From contig JARLHE010000011.1 in NCBI GenBank assembly GCA_031292385.1, positions 1 to 64,000 on the forward strand: DNA of 64,000 bases, given 5' to 3'. The notes beneath the pieces were generated by a model. The model saw only the letters and a program-made list of their open reading frames with translations. It was not told the origin of the DNA and did no database searches. Within the stretch, counting starts at the first letter, position 1. Every line of letters starts with the position of its first letter. Position numbers and translations under genes: made by a program. Shown piece by piece: positions 1 through 7,703 of the stretch. Origin of the DNA: Oligoflexia bacterium. GTDB lineage: Bacteria; Bdellovibrionota; UBA1018.

Positions 1-129
1 AGAGCCAATCTTAACCGGTTATTTAGAAGAACCTGGTGCACGACGAAAACGAGAGAGGGGCTCATCGACCATCTCTCAATCTATGTTCGCTACCACAACC
101 AGGTTCTCACCTCGTCATGCGCACTCTAG
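1..129 (+). CDS. 3' end of a possible transposase/integrase (partial)
   Basis: The first 42 codons of the window stay open in frame 1 and end at TAG 127-129. The visible peptide contains FRRTWCTTK followed by a short helix and a Y-x-x-Y-H-N segment. That resembles the C-terminal tail of DDE-type insertion-sequence transposases as I remember them, but I cannot name the family. The start lies outside the window. A 10-bp inverted repeat (28-37 with 98-107) lies inside the frame. An alternative is a chance open frame, because 129 nt is short. Confidence 0.33.
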   Translation, partial: RANLNRLFRRTWCTTKTREGLIDHLSIYVRYHNQVLTSSCAL

Positions 130-142
130 GGGGCCAGTTTAT

Positions 143-171
143 TTGCGTTTTCGCCCCTCCGTGGGTTAAAT
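143..171 (+). promoter_or_regulatory. Promoter of cysE (leaderless type)
   Basis: TTGCGT at 143-148 and TTAAAT at 166-171 are separated by 17 nt. The -10 ends 6 nt before the GTG at 178, so transcription should begin at or next to the start codon. No Shine-Dalgarno is visible, consistent with a leaderless message. Confidence 0.45.
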
Positions 172-177
172 AGCCGG

Positions 178-726
178 GTGATTGAGCTTTTAAAAGCCTA
201 CCGTCGTTACGATCCCGCCGCGCGAAGCCTCGCCGAGGTCTTTTTTCTGTACCCAGGCTTCAAGGCCGTGATTTGCCACCGGCTGTCCCATTTTTTCTGG
301 ACCCGCGGTTTCAAATTCATCGGGCGCGCGATTTCCGAATTCGCGCGCTTTCTCACCGGCATTGAAATCCATCCCGGCGCGACGATCGGGAAGATCCTGA
401 TCGTCGACCACGGAATGGGCACCGTCATCGGCGAAACCGCGGTGGTTGGGGAAGGCGTCATACTTTATCAGGGCGTGACCTTGGGAGGGACGTCCCTTCA
501 AGTCGGCAAGCGCCATCCGACGATTGGCGATCGGGTTGTGATCGGGGCGGGGGCAAAAGTTTTAGGAAATATCCTGATCGGAGAGGATACTCGCATTGGC
601 GCCAATTCAGTGGTCGTCACCGCGGTGCCGCCGAAGTCCACGGTTGTGGGCATTCCGGGAAAAGTGATTTCCGGCGGGGTGACTCCAGGACTTGAGCTCG
701 ACCACGATTCCATTACCCGCACGTGA
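178..726 (+). CDS. cysE: Serine O-acetyltransferase
   Basis: The enzyme transfers acetyl from acetyl-CoA to L-serine, giving O-acetylserine, the carbon acceptor for sulfide in cytoplasmic cysteine synthesis. The 182 residues match the short bacterial CysE/EpsC form. A helical N-terminal part is followed from about residue 61 by left-handed beta-helix hexapeptide repeats (IHPGATIG, the catalytic Asp-His pair at 77-78 in [32 protein letters not shown]). The C-terminal tail is short and acidic. The GTG start lies directly behind a promoter whose -10 ends 6 nt upstream, so the message is probably leaderless. An MFS transporter follows 18 bp downstream and may be co-transcribed. No cysK is nearby. 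Confidence 0.93.
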   Translation: MIELLKAYRRYDPAARSLAEVFFLYPGFKAVICHRLSHFFWTRGFKFIGRAISEFARFLTGIEIHPGATIGKILIVDHGMGTVIGETAVVGEGVILYQGVTLGGTSLQVGKRHPTIGDRVVIGAGAKVLGNILIGEDTRIGANSVVVTAVPPKSTVVGIPGKVISGGVTPGLELDHDSITRT

Positions 727-744
727 CGGCTGGAGCCGGACGCT

Positions 745-1962
745 ATGCTCGATGATTTTAAAAAGCTGATGGCGGCCCGATTTTTCTTCACCTTCGGGGT
801 GCAGATGCAGGCGGTCATCGTCGGCTGGCAGGTTTACGAGCTGACTCATGATCCGTTGGCTCTCGGTTTGGTGGGGCTGGCGGAAGCCGTTCCGGCCTTG
901 GGCCTCGCTCTTTTCGCCGGCTACGTCGTCGATCGAAGCCGTCCTTTGACCGTCTATCAGCGGGTGCTTTTGGGAAGCTTGGTATCGGCGCTGGTACTTC
1001 TGGTTTCGCAACTCATGTCCGCGCGTATCCAGCTCGCGGGTCAGGTTTTCGCGCTCTATTTGGCTTCCGTCATTACCGGAGCCGCCCGCGGGTTTTCCCA
1101 ACCGGCGATTTACGCCACCGTTCCGCGCATCGTCCCGCGCGAAAAGCTTCCGCAAGCATCGGCTTGGATGGCGGTCGTGCTGCAAGTCGCGCGGGTGGCG
1201 GGACCGGCGCTCGGCGGGCTTGTATTCGGCTATTTCGGGATGACGGTTTGCGTGAGCGTCGTTTGTGTTTTTCTGCTGATGGCCTCACTGAGCATTTTTT
1301 TCATCAAGGCCGCGCCGTCCGCGCCGGCGCAGCCGCCGGTGCGGTTACCGGTTTTGCAAGAGCTCATGTCGGGTGTTTCGTTCGTGTTCGGTCATCCGAT
1401 CCTACTGCCTGCGCTTTCCCTCGATATGATTTCAGTGCTCTTTGGCGGGGTGACGGCGATGTTGCCGATCTATGCGCGCGAGATCCTGATGATCGGCCCG
1501 CGAGGCCTGGGCATTCTTCGCGCGGCGCCCGCGGTCGGGGCGGCGCTTTGCAGCTATACGCTGACGACGCGTTTAAATTTTCGCCGTTGTGCCGGGCGTT
1601 GGCTTTTCACCGCCGTTTCGGGGTTCGGCGCCTGTATTTTGGTTTTCGCCATCAGCCGCAGTTTCTGGCTTTCGCTTCTGGCGCTTGGCCTGAGCGGCGC
1701 TTTCGACAGCGTCAGCATGATTATTCGCTCCACCGCCGTGCAGGCGGTATCGCCGGATGCCATGCGCGGGCGGATTTCAGCGGTGAACTCGATTTTCATC
1801 GGCTCATCCAACGAGCTCGGGGAATTTGAATCCGGCGTGGCCGCTAAAATTCTCGGGACCGTGCCGTCCGTGATTTTCGGCGGCGTGATGTGCCTGCTGA
1901 CGGTCCTGGGCGCGTCGCTCCTGGCGCCCGCTCTTCGAAAGATGGATCTCGACCAACTTTAG
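745..1962 (+). CDS. MFS transporter, EntS/MFS_3-like exporter
   Basis: This is a 405-residue inner-membrane permease with about 12 hydrophobic segments and the typical loop between helices 2 and 3 (GYVVDRSRP). The opening, with MAARFFFTFGVQMQAVIVGW followed by YELTHDPLALGLVGLAEAVP, is characteristic of the MFS_3 group that includes the enterobactin exporter EntS and many unassigned drug-type exporters. The ATG has a good GGAG site (in ggctggagccg) about 10 nt upstream. It lies 18 bp behind cysE, so the two may share a message. The substrate cannot be told from sequence. No siderophore biosynthesis genes are nearby, so a siderophore role is not supported here. Confidence 0.85.
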   Translation: MLDDFKKLMAARFFFTFGVQMQAVIVGWQVYELTHDPLALGLVGLAEAVPALGLALFAGYVVDRSRPLTVYQRVLLGSLVSALVLLVSQLMSARIQLAGQVFALYLASVITGAARGFSQPAIYATVPRIVPREKLPQASAWMAVVLQVARVAGPALGGLVFGYFGMTVCVSVVCVFLLMASLSIFFIKAAPSAPAQPPVRLPVLQELMSGVSFVFGHPILLPALSLDMISVLFGGVTAMLPIYAREILMIGPRGLGILRAAPAVGAALCSYTLTTRLNFRRCAGRWLFTAVSGFGACILVFAISRSFWLSLLALGLSGAFDSVSMIIRSTAVQAVSPDAMRGRISAVNSIFIGSSNELGEFESGVAAKILGTVPSVIFGGVMCLLTVLGASLLAPALRKMDLDQL

Positions 1963-2070
1963 TCGCCCGTTCAAATAATTCGGTGTTGGGGGCTTCGCCC
2001 GCCGCATGGATGCGACAAGAGGGCGAAAGACATGAAGTCTGCGCCCGAAACCATTTTCTTGGATGGGCTC

Positions 2071-2454
2071 CTAGTTCGGGCCTACGACGCAGCCGCTGAC
2101 GGTCGAGTCGTTGCCGCCCTTGCTGCCATCGGCGTTCACGTAGTTTTCGGTGATGTCGCCTTCGCCGCTGTTCAGGTCGAGCACGAGGTGAAAGCCTCCG
2201 CCACTGGCCTGATTGCCGACTTGGAAATTCAAGTCGAGTTGGCCGGGCTGCGTGGCCGTGTTTTTGATCGCGACACCGTTGAGGATGTAGGTGCCGTTGC
2301 CTTTGTTGATCACGCGAACGGTGTAGGTGCCGTTGTCAGACAGAGCCTGGCAATCGACTTCGTGCGCCGTCAGCAGCGGGGAGTCCGCGGCGAATGCCTT
2401 TGGGGCGGTTATCGATAGAAGGAACATTCCGGTGATCGAGATAAACGTTTTCAT
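2071..2454 (-). CDS. Small exported protein of unknown function
   Basis: This 127-residue protein has a clear Sec signal peptide (Lys near the start, hydrophobic core, cleavage after about AFAA, residue 22). The mature part has two cysteines (one in HEVDCQAL, one in VSGCVVGPN near the C-terminus) that could form a disulfide. It is rich in beta-prone segments with Gly and Asn, as in a small secreted beta-sandwich. I recognise no family. A TATAAG box at 2463-2468 lies 8 nt before the ATG and there is no Shine-Dalgarno, suggesting a nearly leaderless message. A 7-bp inverted repeat sits just behind that box. Confidence 0.7.
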   Translation of the reverse strand: MKTFISITGMFLLSITAPKAFAADSPLLTAHEVDCQALSDNGTYTVRVINKGNGTYILNGVAIKNTATQPGQLDLNFQVGNQASGGGFHLVLDLNSGEGDITENYVNADGSKGGNDSTVSGCVVGPN

Positions 2455-2462
2455 GGAGGCGA

Positions 2463-2488
2463 CTTATAGCATTTCAGTTTGGAAATGC
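2463..2488 (-). promoter_or_regulatory. -10 box and 7-bp inverted repeat before the 2454 gene
   Basis: On the minus strand TATAAG occupies 2468-2463, 8 nt before the ATG. Directly upstream is the perfect inverted repeat GCATTTC-N6-GAAATGC (2469-2488), placed where a repressor would block the promoter. No good -35 is visible. Confidence 0.3.
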
Positions 2489-2613
2489 CACAGGTTCCGT
2501 GGAGGACGCGTGGATTGGTGAGCCCGCGCAAGCGCCGCGATTTCCCTTAGAGCTTTCGCGATCTTTGCCCTGCGTGTCGCCGGGCCGGTTTTGGCGCGGA
2601 GCGCTTGCGCGCT

Positions 2614-3393
2614 TTAGCGAAAACGCCGATGGCGCCCGAATTCACGGTCTTCTTCGGTGGCGCGAGCGGTCGGCGCGAGGTTTCCGTCGACTGAAAGTCT
2701 CCAGTCGAAAACGAAACACGTCCCATCGAAGTGCGCGGTGCCGTTTTCCTCAAAGTAGCGAAGAATGCCGCCGTCCAGTTGATAGACGTCTTTCACTCCC
2801 AATTTCATGAGAAGGGCCGAGGCCTTTTCGCAACGGATCCCGCCCGTGCAAAAGGTCACGACCGGGCGATCCTTCAGCTTGTCCAGATTCTCGGCGGCCT
2901 TTTGGGCGAACTGCCGCGAGGAATCCAGCTTGAATTCCTCGGCGCCGTGAAAGGTTCCGACTTCGATCTCGTAACTGTTTCGGGTGTCGAGCAGGATCAT
3001 TGGCTTCTTCTGGTCCAGCCAAAGCTTCAGCTCGGCGGGCGAAATGCGCTGGGCGGTCTGCTCGTCGGGGCGCAGCTCGGTGTCCCCGACCGAGATGATT
3101 TCCTTTTTGATCTTCACGAGCATCCGCTCGAAGGCATGAACAGGGACGTTGCCTTCCTTGAATAAATGATTGTCCACTCCCAGGGTTTCCTGGATGTAGG
3201 ATTTGAATTGGTCAATCGCCTGCCGAGTGCCGGATACCATGGCATTGACGCCTTCGGAGGCGAGCAGAATCGTGCCCTTCAACCCCAGCTCCTGACAAAC
3301 GGCTTTTAGGTTCGCGCGGTGCTTGGCGAGGGCGGTTTCGTCCCCCATGCGAAAAAAGCGGTAAAAGCTCAGATGGATCAGCTCTGAATTCAT
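2614..3393 (-). CDS. trhO: tRNA uridine 5-oxyacetic acid pathway hydroxylase, rhodanese-like
   Basis: This is a member of the UPF0176/TrhO (YceA) family, which in other bacteria hydroxylates U34 of certain tRNAs using oxygen. The N-terminal half is the acylphosphatase-like TrhO domain (LIHLSFYRF, GTILLASEGVNAMVSG). The second half is a rhodanese domain (MILLDTRNSYEIEVGTF) ending in the active-site loop CTGGIRCEKAS with its catalytic Cys. The C-terminal segment HFDGTCFVFDWR is typical of the family. I place the start at 3393 (MNSELIHL) rather than at an upstream in-frame ATG at 3429. The family normally begins close to the FYRF segment, and the earlier start would run into the divergent gene beginning at 3409. 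It ends with a basic tail. Confidence 0.9.
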   Translation of the reverse strand: MNSELIHLSFYRFFRMGDETALAKHRANLKAVCQELGLKGTILLASEGVNAMVSGTRQAIDQFKSYIQETLGVDNHLFKEGNVPVHAFERMLVKIKKEIISVGDTELRPDEQTAQRISPAELKLWLDQKKPMILLDTRNSYEIEVGTFHGAEEFKLDSSRQFAQKAAENLDKLKDRPVVTFCTGGIRCEKASALLMKLGVKDVYQLDGGILRYFEENGTAHFDGTCFVFDWRLSVDGNLAPTARATEEDREFGRHRRFR

Positions 3394-3408
3394 GTTACGA
3401 GGCTTAGC

Positions 3409-4017
3409 ATGAATGAGCTGATTTTGCATTCCTATCGCCGATGTCCGTTTGCCATCCGGGTAAGAACAGTTCTTGAGGAAAAAGGATTGAAATATTCAGT
3501 GATTGAAGAGGATTTGGCGAATCCCTCGAGCGAGCTGCTTCGTTTGCATCCGGAAGGGAAGGTGCCGCTTCTGCTTCATCACGGTCACCCGATTTTCGAG
3601 TCGTCGGTCATCACCGAGTACCTCGATGAGGCGTTTCCGGAAGTATCGCTGATGCCGCGTGCCCCCTTGGAGCGCGCCGAGGTTCGGTTGTGGACCTTTT
3701 GGTGCAACGAGCTTTTCAAGCCTGACTTGGATGCCTACAAGTACGAATGGCCTGGTTTATCGGCCGATGAGCGGCAAGCGCTTTTGGCCCGCTTAAAGGC
3801 TAGCCTCGAGAAATTGGATTCCGCCTTGGACAAAGCCGCGTTTTTGATGGGCCCGCAAATCACCCTGGCCGATATTCATGTTTTCCCATTTTACCGGCAG
3901 CTTCAAAAGGCACGCCCTGAATTTCACGAACAGTTCAAGACCCGTCATGTGGATGCTTGGCTCGGGCGCATCACTTCGCGCCCGAGCTTTGAGCGGGTCA
4001 TGAAAAAACCGGGTTAA
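3409..4017 (+). CDS. Glutathione S-transferase family protein (SspA-like)
   Basis: 202 residues with an N-terminal thioredoxin-fold GST domain followed by an all-alpha C-terminal domain. The first domain shows [19 protein letters not shown], then [10 protein letters not shown] with the cis-Pro, and [12 protein letters not shown], the Glu-Ser pair that binds the glutathione gamma-glutamyl group. The second domain carries [17 protein letters not shown]. The CPFA motif near the start is seen in SspA and omega-like GSTs. The substrate is unknown. It is transcribed divergently from trhO, with only 15 bp between the start codons. Its TAA overlaps the stop of the convergent ahcY by 4 bp, without a visible terminator. 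Confidence 0.85.
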   Translation: MNELILHSYRRCPFAIRVRTVLEEKGLKYSVIEEDLANPSSELLRLHPEGKVPLLLHHGHPIFESSVITEYLDEAFPEVSLMPRAPLERAEVRLWTFWCNELFKPDLDAYKYEWPGLSADERQALLARLKASLEKLDSALDKAAFLMGPQITLADIHVFPFYRQLQKARPEFHEQFKTRHVDAWLGRITSRPSFERVMKKPG

Positions 4018-5414
4018 TAGCGATAGGTGTTCGGCTTGTACGGTCCTTCGATAGGGACGTGAATGTACTTCGCCTGATCTTCGCGCAAAATGGTCAGCTC
4101 GGCATTCAGTTTTTTCAACTGAAGGCGCGCGACCTTTTCGTCCAGATGCTTCGGCAGGGTGTACACGCCCAGCGGATACTTATCCGTGTGGGAGAACAAC
4201 TCAATCTGCGCGATGGTCTGGTTGGCGAACGACGAGGACATGACGTAGCTCGGATGACCCGTGCCGCATCCCAGGTTCACGAGACGTCCCTTGGCCAGCA
4301 AGATGATGCGTTTTCCGTCCGGGAAAATGATGTGATCCACCTGCGGCTTGATCTCTTCCCACTTGTACTTCTCGAGGGAGGCGACATCGATTTCGTTGTC
4401 GAAATGGCCGATGTTGCAGACGATCGCCTGGTTTTTCATCTTCTTCATATGATCGTGGGTGATCACGTGGAAGTTGCCGGTCGTGGTGACGAAGATATCC
4501 GCTTTGTCGGCGGCGTAATCCATCGTGACCACGCGATAGCCTTCCATCGCGGCTTGCAGCGCGCAGATCGGATCGATTTCAGTGATCCAAACTTGAGCCG
4601 AGAGGGCCCGCAAAGCCTGCGCCGAGCCCTTGCCGACGTCTCCGTAGCCGCAAACGACCGCGACCTTTCCGGCGACCATCACGTCGGTCGCGCGTTTGAT
4701 GCCGTCGACGAGCGACTCGCGGCAGCCGTAGAGATTGTCGAATTTCGATTTCGTCACCGAATCGTTGACGTTGATCGCGGGGAATTTGAGCTCGCCGCGG
4801 GCATGCATCTGGATCAGGCGATGCACGCCGGTCGTGGTCTCTTCGGTCACGCCTTTGATTTGGGAGAGGCGCTTGGAGTACCAAGTAGGATGGACTTTCA
4901 GTTTTTCTTTGATCGCCGCGTAAAGAACGGTCTCTTCTTCCGAGGTCGGCTTGGCGAGGACGGAGAGTTCTTTCTCAGCGCGGGCGCCCAGATGCAGCAA
5001 AAGGGTCGCGTCGCCGCCGTCATCGAGAATCATGTTGGAGAAGCCGCCGTCCGGCCATTCGAAAATACGGTGAGTGTAATCCCAGTATTCGGCAAGGGTC
5101 TCGCCTTTGACGGCGAAAACGGGCACGCCAACAGCCGCGATCGCGGCGGCGGCGTGGTCTTGGGTCGAAAAGATGTTGCAGGAAGCCCAGCGCACTTCCG
5201 CGCCGAGATCCTTCAGGGTTTCGATCAAAACCGCGGTTTGGATCGTCATGTGAAGCGAGCCGGTGATGCGGGCGCCTTTGAGCGGTTTTTTGGCCGCGAA
5301 CTCTTCGCGGATCGCCATCAGTCCCGGCATTTCGGTTTCGGCGATTTTGATTTCCTTGCGGCCCCAATCGGCCAGCTTAATGTCTGCAATGACGTAGTCG
5401 TGCTGGTTTCCCAT
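4014..5414 (-). CDS. ahcY: Adenosylhomocysteinase (SAH hydrolase)
   Basis: The enzyme hydrolyses S-adenosyl-L-homocysteine to adenosine and homocysteine, clearing the inhibitory product of methylation in the cytoplasm. The 466 residues cover the family in full. The substrate domain has [12 protein letters not shown] and [15 protein letters not shown], and the catalytic segment is [20 protein letters not shown]. The NAD domain has [16 protein letters not shown]. The C-terminus is the family signature ending KPNTYRY. Translation starts at ATG 5414 behind AAGGAAT. A textbook SAH riboswitch occupies the 5' leader, so expression should rise when SAH accumulates. The terminal TAA overlaps the stop of the convergent GST gene. 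Confidence 0.97.
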   Translation of the reverse strand: MGNQHDYVIADIKLADWGRKEIKIAETEMPGLMAIREEFAAKKPLKGARITGSLHMTIQTAVLIETLKDLGAEVRWASCNIFSTQDHAAAAIAAVGVPVFAVKGETLAEYWDYTHRIFEWPDGGFSNMILDDGGDATLLLHLGARAEKELSVLAKPTSEEETVLYAAIKEKLKVHPTWYSKRLSQIKGVTEETTTGVHRLIQMHARGELKFPAINVNDSVTKSKFDNLYGCRESLVDGIKRATDVMVAGKVAVVCGYGDVGKGSAQALRALSAQVWITEIDPICALQAAMEGYRVVTMDYAADKADIFVTTTGNFHVITHDHMKKMKNQAIVCNIGHFDNEIDVASLEKYKWEEIKPQVDHIIFPDGKRIILLAKGRLVNLGCGTGHPSYVMSSSFANQTIAQIELFSHTDKYPLGVYTLPKHLDEKVARLQLKKLNAELTILREDQAKYIHVPIEGPYKPNTYRY

Positions 5415-5442
5415 GAGTTAATTCCTTATTCGGTCATGTTTA

Positions 5443-5529
5443 GGGGAGCGCCGTTGGGGTGAGTGGAATCCAAGCCTAGGGCATCGATCCGTTCTTACGG
5501 TCAGGCCTTGCAGCGCTCCTTGGATTCGG
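5443..5529 (-). ncRNA. SAH riboswitch in the ahcY leader
   Basis: Read on the minus strand, the RNA contains GAAUCCAA (5527-5520) pairing with UUGGAUUC (5473-5466). It also has the conserved GGAGCGCUGCAA (5519-5508) and the closing segment AACGGCGCUCC (5455-5445); GGAGCGC and GCGCUCC form the pseudoknot helix of the SAH riboswitch class. These conserved blocks, and the position 28 bp before ahcY, fit the known Rfam class. The known function is to switch on SAH recycling when S-adenosylhomocysteine is high. The 3' pseudoknot strand ends about 20 nt before the AAGGA ribosome-binding site. Confidence 0.93.
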
Positions 5530-5534
5530 TCCCG

Positions 5535-5540
5535 ATTATA
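5535..5540 (-). promoter_or_regulatory. -10 box of the ahcY/riboswitch transcript
   Basis: A perfect TATAAT is read on the minus strand at 5540-5535. Initiation about 6-7 nt downstream would fall at 5528 or so, exactly at the 5' edge of the SAH aptamer. The -35 position (5558-5563, TACCAC) is poor. Confidence 0.6.
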
Positions 5541-5576
5541 GCCGGAAATCGGGTCCCGTGGTAGTGGATATTCGGG

Positions 5577-5846
5577 ATGGATATCGAGCTCGGCTATTTT
5601 TTATCTTATTTGGAAGACGAATTCAGGGACTTTTCCGACGTACGGGTCCGTGTTTCCCCGAAAACCGGGACTCGCCGCAGCCCGGATCTTGTCCAGGATT
5701 ATGATCCCGAGACCCAGCGGCTTCACACGCAGCGTGGAGTTTACGTGAGTACGCGGCGCAGGGAGTATTATTTCCCGTTGGAATGGTGGACGGGGCGCCA
5801 ACGCGATAAAATTCACCAGCAGATCGAGGAAATTCGGTCAGATTGA
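5577..5846 (+). CDS. Small hypothetical protein
   Basis: This 89-residue protein has no signal peptide or membrane segment. It starts with an acidic helix (MDIELGYFLSYLEDEF), followed by basic and polar stretches. The C-terminal half is aromatic-rich (REYYFPLEWWTG) and leads into a helix ending EEIRSD. I do not recognise a family, though the aromatic block looks like a real folded core. It runs divergently from the ahcY riboswitch promoter and stops 2 bp before the end of the convergent DAC-like gene. The Shine-Dalgarno is unclear. A chance frame remains possible. Confidence 0.5.
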   Translation: MDIELGYFLSYLEDEFRDFSDVRVRVSPKTGTRRSPDLVQDYDPETQRLHTQRGVYVSTRRREYYFPLEWWTGRQRDKIHQQIEEIRSD

Positions 5847-5848
5847 AC

Positions 5849-6904
5849 CTAGGCGGAGCCTAAATCGACCGCGCCGTCCTGTGATTTGTACACCACGGCC
5901 AAGAGCTGCTCGCCCAAGTTGGAGCAAAGCACGTCGAATGCCCGCCGCCGGGCGCCCCCTATGGTGGAGCCGCGATGCTTGGAATTGATGGCGGAGCTCT
6001 TGATGAAATAATTGTAGCCCACGATGCTTCCCCGGGAGTCCAGGACGGTGATCCCGTCCATGAAAGTCATTCGCCGAATCAGCTGATTCAGCGCGAACAA
6101 CTGCTGAAAAGCGTCGTTGCTTTCGTTTTTCGAGAATTCCTCGATTGCACGAGTGATTTGGACCCTTGGGGTCAGCAAGATCCCGTCGTCGAGAATCGCC
6201 GGAATGCCGTGCTTTTGATTGATCACGGCGACGAGGGTGCCATGATTGGCATGCAGCATTTCTATGCCGACGCGGTAGTAAAAGGCCTGTAACCGGGATT
6301 GGACTTCAAGCGGGGCGTCGCGGGTGACGATCTGGGTGAACTTGCGGATGACCTCGATCGGGTTCGAGGTTCCCTCCTGGCTTCCGGTGATGTCCACATA
6401 CTGAAATTGTCCGAAGCCGCCGCGCACTTCCACGAAGTTCCCGCCGAGCCGCGAAAGCCCGATGATCCTGAGCGCTGGGTCCCTGACCTGCCTGAGGCGC
6501 TCGAACGGCGTCGGATTGAGAGGGGATTGATCCGCCCGGAAGATGCCGTAGGTCAGGGCTTTTCTTTTCAGGGCGACGAAAATCGCCCACTCCCGCCATT
6601 CCGCCAGAGGGGCGCATTGCTTAATCGCGCGGCGAATGGTTTCCAGCGACTGATCGCCCGATCCGATGACGATGGGATCGAGTCCTTTGGTCACGTTGAA
6701 GAGCTCGTCGAGATCTTCGGTGATGAACACCGGAGGAAAAAGATGGGTTCCTTCCTCTTGGTAGCTCGACAGGATGATGATGAATTCGGCTAGCAGGTCA
6801 GCGGCGAGCTCGGACTGCTTGAATTCGGAAACGAAGTCCGAGATTTTCGATTGTAGGTATCCGCGAAAAGATAGGACGCTTTCGCCTGCTTCGAGCTTGT
6901 CCAT
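5849..6904 (-). CDS. DAC-like (DisA_N-type) nucleotide sensor or diadenylate cyclase homologue
   Basis: The last 140 of 351 residues read like a diadenylate-cyclase (DAC) fold. A strand HGTLVAVI at 221-228 is followed by DDGILL (239-244) and the metal-site segment MDGITVLDSRGSIVGYNYF (282-300). The phosphate-binding segment is GARRRAF (317-323), followed by AVVYKSQDGAV near the end. True DAC enzymes have DGA and RHR; here these read DGI and RRR. The N-terminal half (SSYQEEGTHLFPPVFIT around 46-62) resembles the DACNV-type sensor proteins predicted by comparative genomics to bind nucleotides in conflict and signalling systems. It may therefore sense rather than synthesise cyclic dinucleotides. 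No signal peptide is present. A TAAAAT box lies 14 nt before the ATG. Confidence 0.6.
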   Translation of the reverse strand: MDKLEAGESVLSFRGYLQSKISDFVSEFKQSELAADLLAEFIIILSSYQEEGTHLFPPVFITEDLDELFNVTKGLDPIVIGSGDQSLETIRRAIKQCAPLAEWREWAIFVALKRKALTYGIFRADQSPLNPTPFERLRQVRDPALRIIGLSRLGGNFVEVRGGFGQFQYVDITGSQEGTSNPIEVIRKFTQIVTRDAPLEVQSRLQAFYYRVGIEMLHANHGTLVAVINQKHGIPAILDDGILLTPRVQITRAIEEFSKNESNDAFQQLFALNQLIRRMTFMDGITVLDSRGSIVGYNYFIKSSAINSKHRGSTIGGARRRAFDVLCSNLGEQLLAVVYKSQDGAVDLGSA

Positions 6905-7041
6905 ATTAAAAACCTAGCATTTTATGCGGCGAATCGCGATCAAGAGTTAGCGGATCGGCCAAGAATGTCTGGTCGCCCGGTTTCTGACGGTTGCGGCGCG
7001 GCGCGCGCCGAGAATGCGGATTGCAGAGAGGCAGCCTCAAT

Positions 7042-7590
7042 ATGGCCAAGGACACAAGTTTGCTTCAGCTCCAGCCGGATGATCATAGGATTGGGCGCGC
7101 GAAGAACAGCGTGGTCTTGATCGAGTACGCGGATTTCGAATGCCCCTTTTGCGGGGCGGCGACTGAAATTCTAAGCGGTCTTCGGAAGGATTTCGGTAAT
7201 CTCCTTTGTTTTGTGTTTCGTCATTTTCCGCTCGCCGAATTGCATGAACACGCTTTGTTGTCGGCGCGGGCTTCCGAGGCCGCGAGCCGGCAGGGCAAGT
7301 TCTGGACGATGCACGACGCTCTTTTTGACGCTCAGGATGATCTAAGTCGGGAAAGAATTGTCGATCTGGCGGGCGAAATCGGTCTCGATCTTTCGCGCTT
7401 TGAGGCCGATCTCGAAAGTGACGTGATTCTCTTGCGCGTGCAACGCGATATCTTGAGCGGGACGGAGCTCGGAGTGGATGGGACCCCGACTCTGTTTATT
7501 GACGGCGAGCTCTATCGGGGCTCCCTGAATCCGGAATACCTGTCGGATGCGATTGAAGCGGCCATGAAGAAACGCCAAAAAGCGGCATAA
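7042..7590 (+). CDS. DsbA-family thioredoxin-like protein
   Basis: 182 residues with a DsbA/BdbD-type thioredoxin fold. The first strand ends in FECPFC, giving a CPFC redox pair at residues 34 and 37. The inserted helical domain contains SEAASRQGKFWTMHDALFD, a hallmark of the BdbD and NhaA-associated group. The cis-proline loop is VDGTPTLFIDG. There is no signal peptide with the start chosen here (ATG 7042, with GAGAGG about 10 nt upstream), so this version is probably cytoplasmic, unlike classical DsbA. An in-frame upstream start at 6991 would only add a basic segment without a hydrophobic core. No DsbB partner is adjacent. Confidence 0.85.
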   Translation: MAKDTSLLQLQPDDHRIGRAKNSVVLIEYADFECPFCGAATEILSGLRKDFGNLLCFVFRHFPLAELHEHALLSARASEAASRQGKFWTMHDALFDAQDDLSRERIVDLAGEIGLDLSRFEADLESDVILLRVQRDILSGTELGVDGTPTLFIDGELYRGSLNPEYLSDAIEAAMKKRQKAA

Positions 7591-7591
7591 G

Positions 7592-7617
7592 CCGGTAGTT
7601 AGCCCCGGTAGTTAGCC
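7592..7617. repeat. Tandem 13-bp duplication
   Basis: The 13-mer CCGGTAGTTAGCC occurs twice, head to tail, at 7592-7604 and 7605-7617. It lies just after the stop of the thioredoxin-like gene. It looks like a small replication slippage duplication. Confidence 0.8.
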
Positions 7618-7637
7618 AACGTGTCTCCGAGGACGTA

Positions 7638-7666
7638 TTGTAAAATGATTTAGTGCGTCATATTAT
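7638..7666 (+). promoter_or_regulatory. Promoter of the 7704 lipoprotein gene
   Basis: TTGTAA (7638-7643), a 17-nt spacer and TATTAT (7661-7666) form a good sigma70-like promoter about 38 nt before the ATG at 7704. Confidence 0.5.
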
Positions 7667-7703
7667 TAAGGTGACCGAACGGGGATTGGGTGTGGGGGGA
7701 TTT

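Noticed and set aside
28..107. 10-bp inverted repeat AGAACCTGGT/ACCAGGTTCT as an insertion-sequence end
   Set aside because: It sits inside the apparent coding frame, with no flanking target duplication visible.
4059..5462. Long open frame antisense to ahcY
   Set aside because: It mirrors the codon pattern of ahcY, has no recognisable family and no start signals; high third-position GC keeps the antisense frame open.
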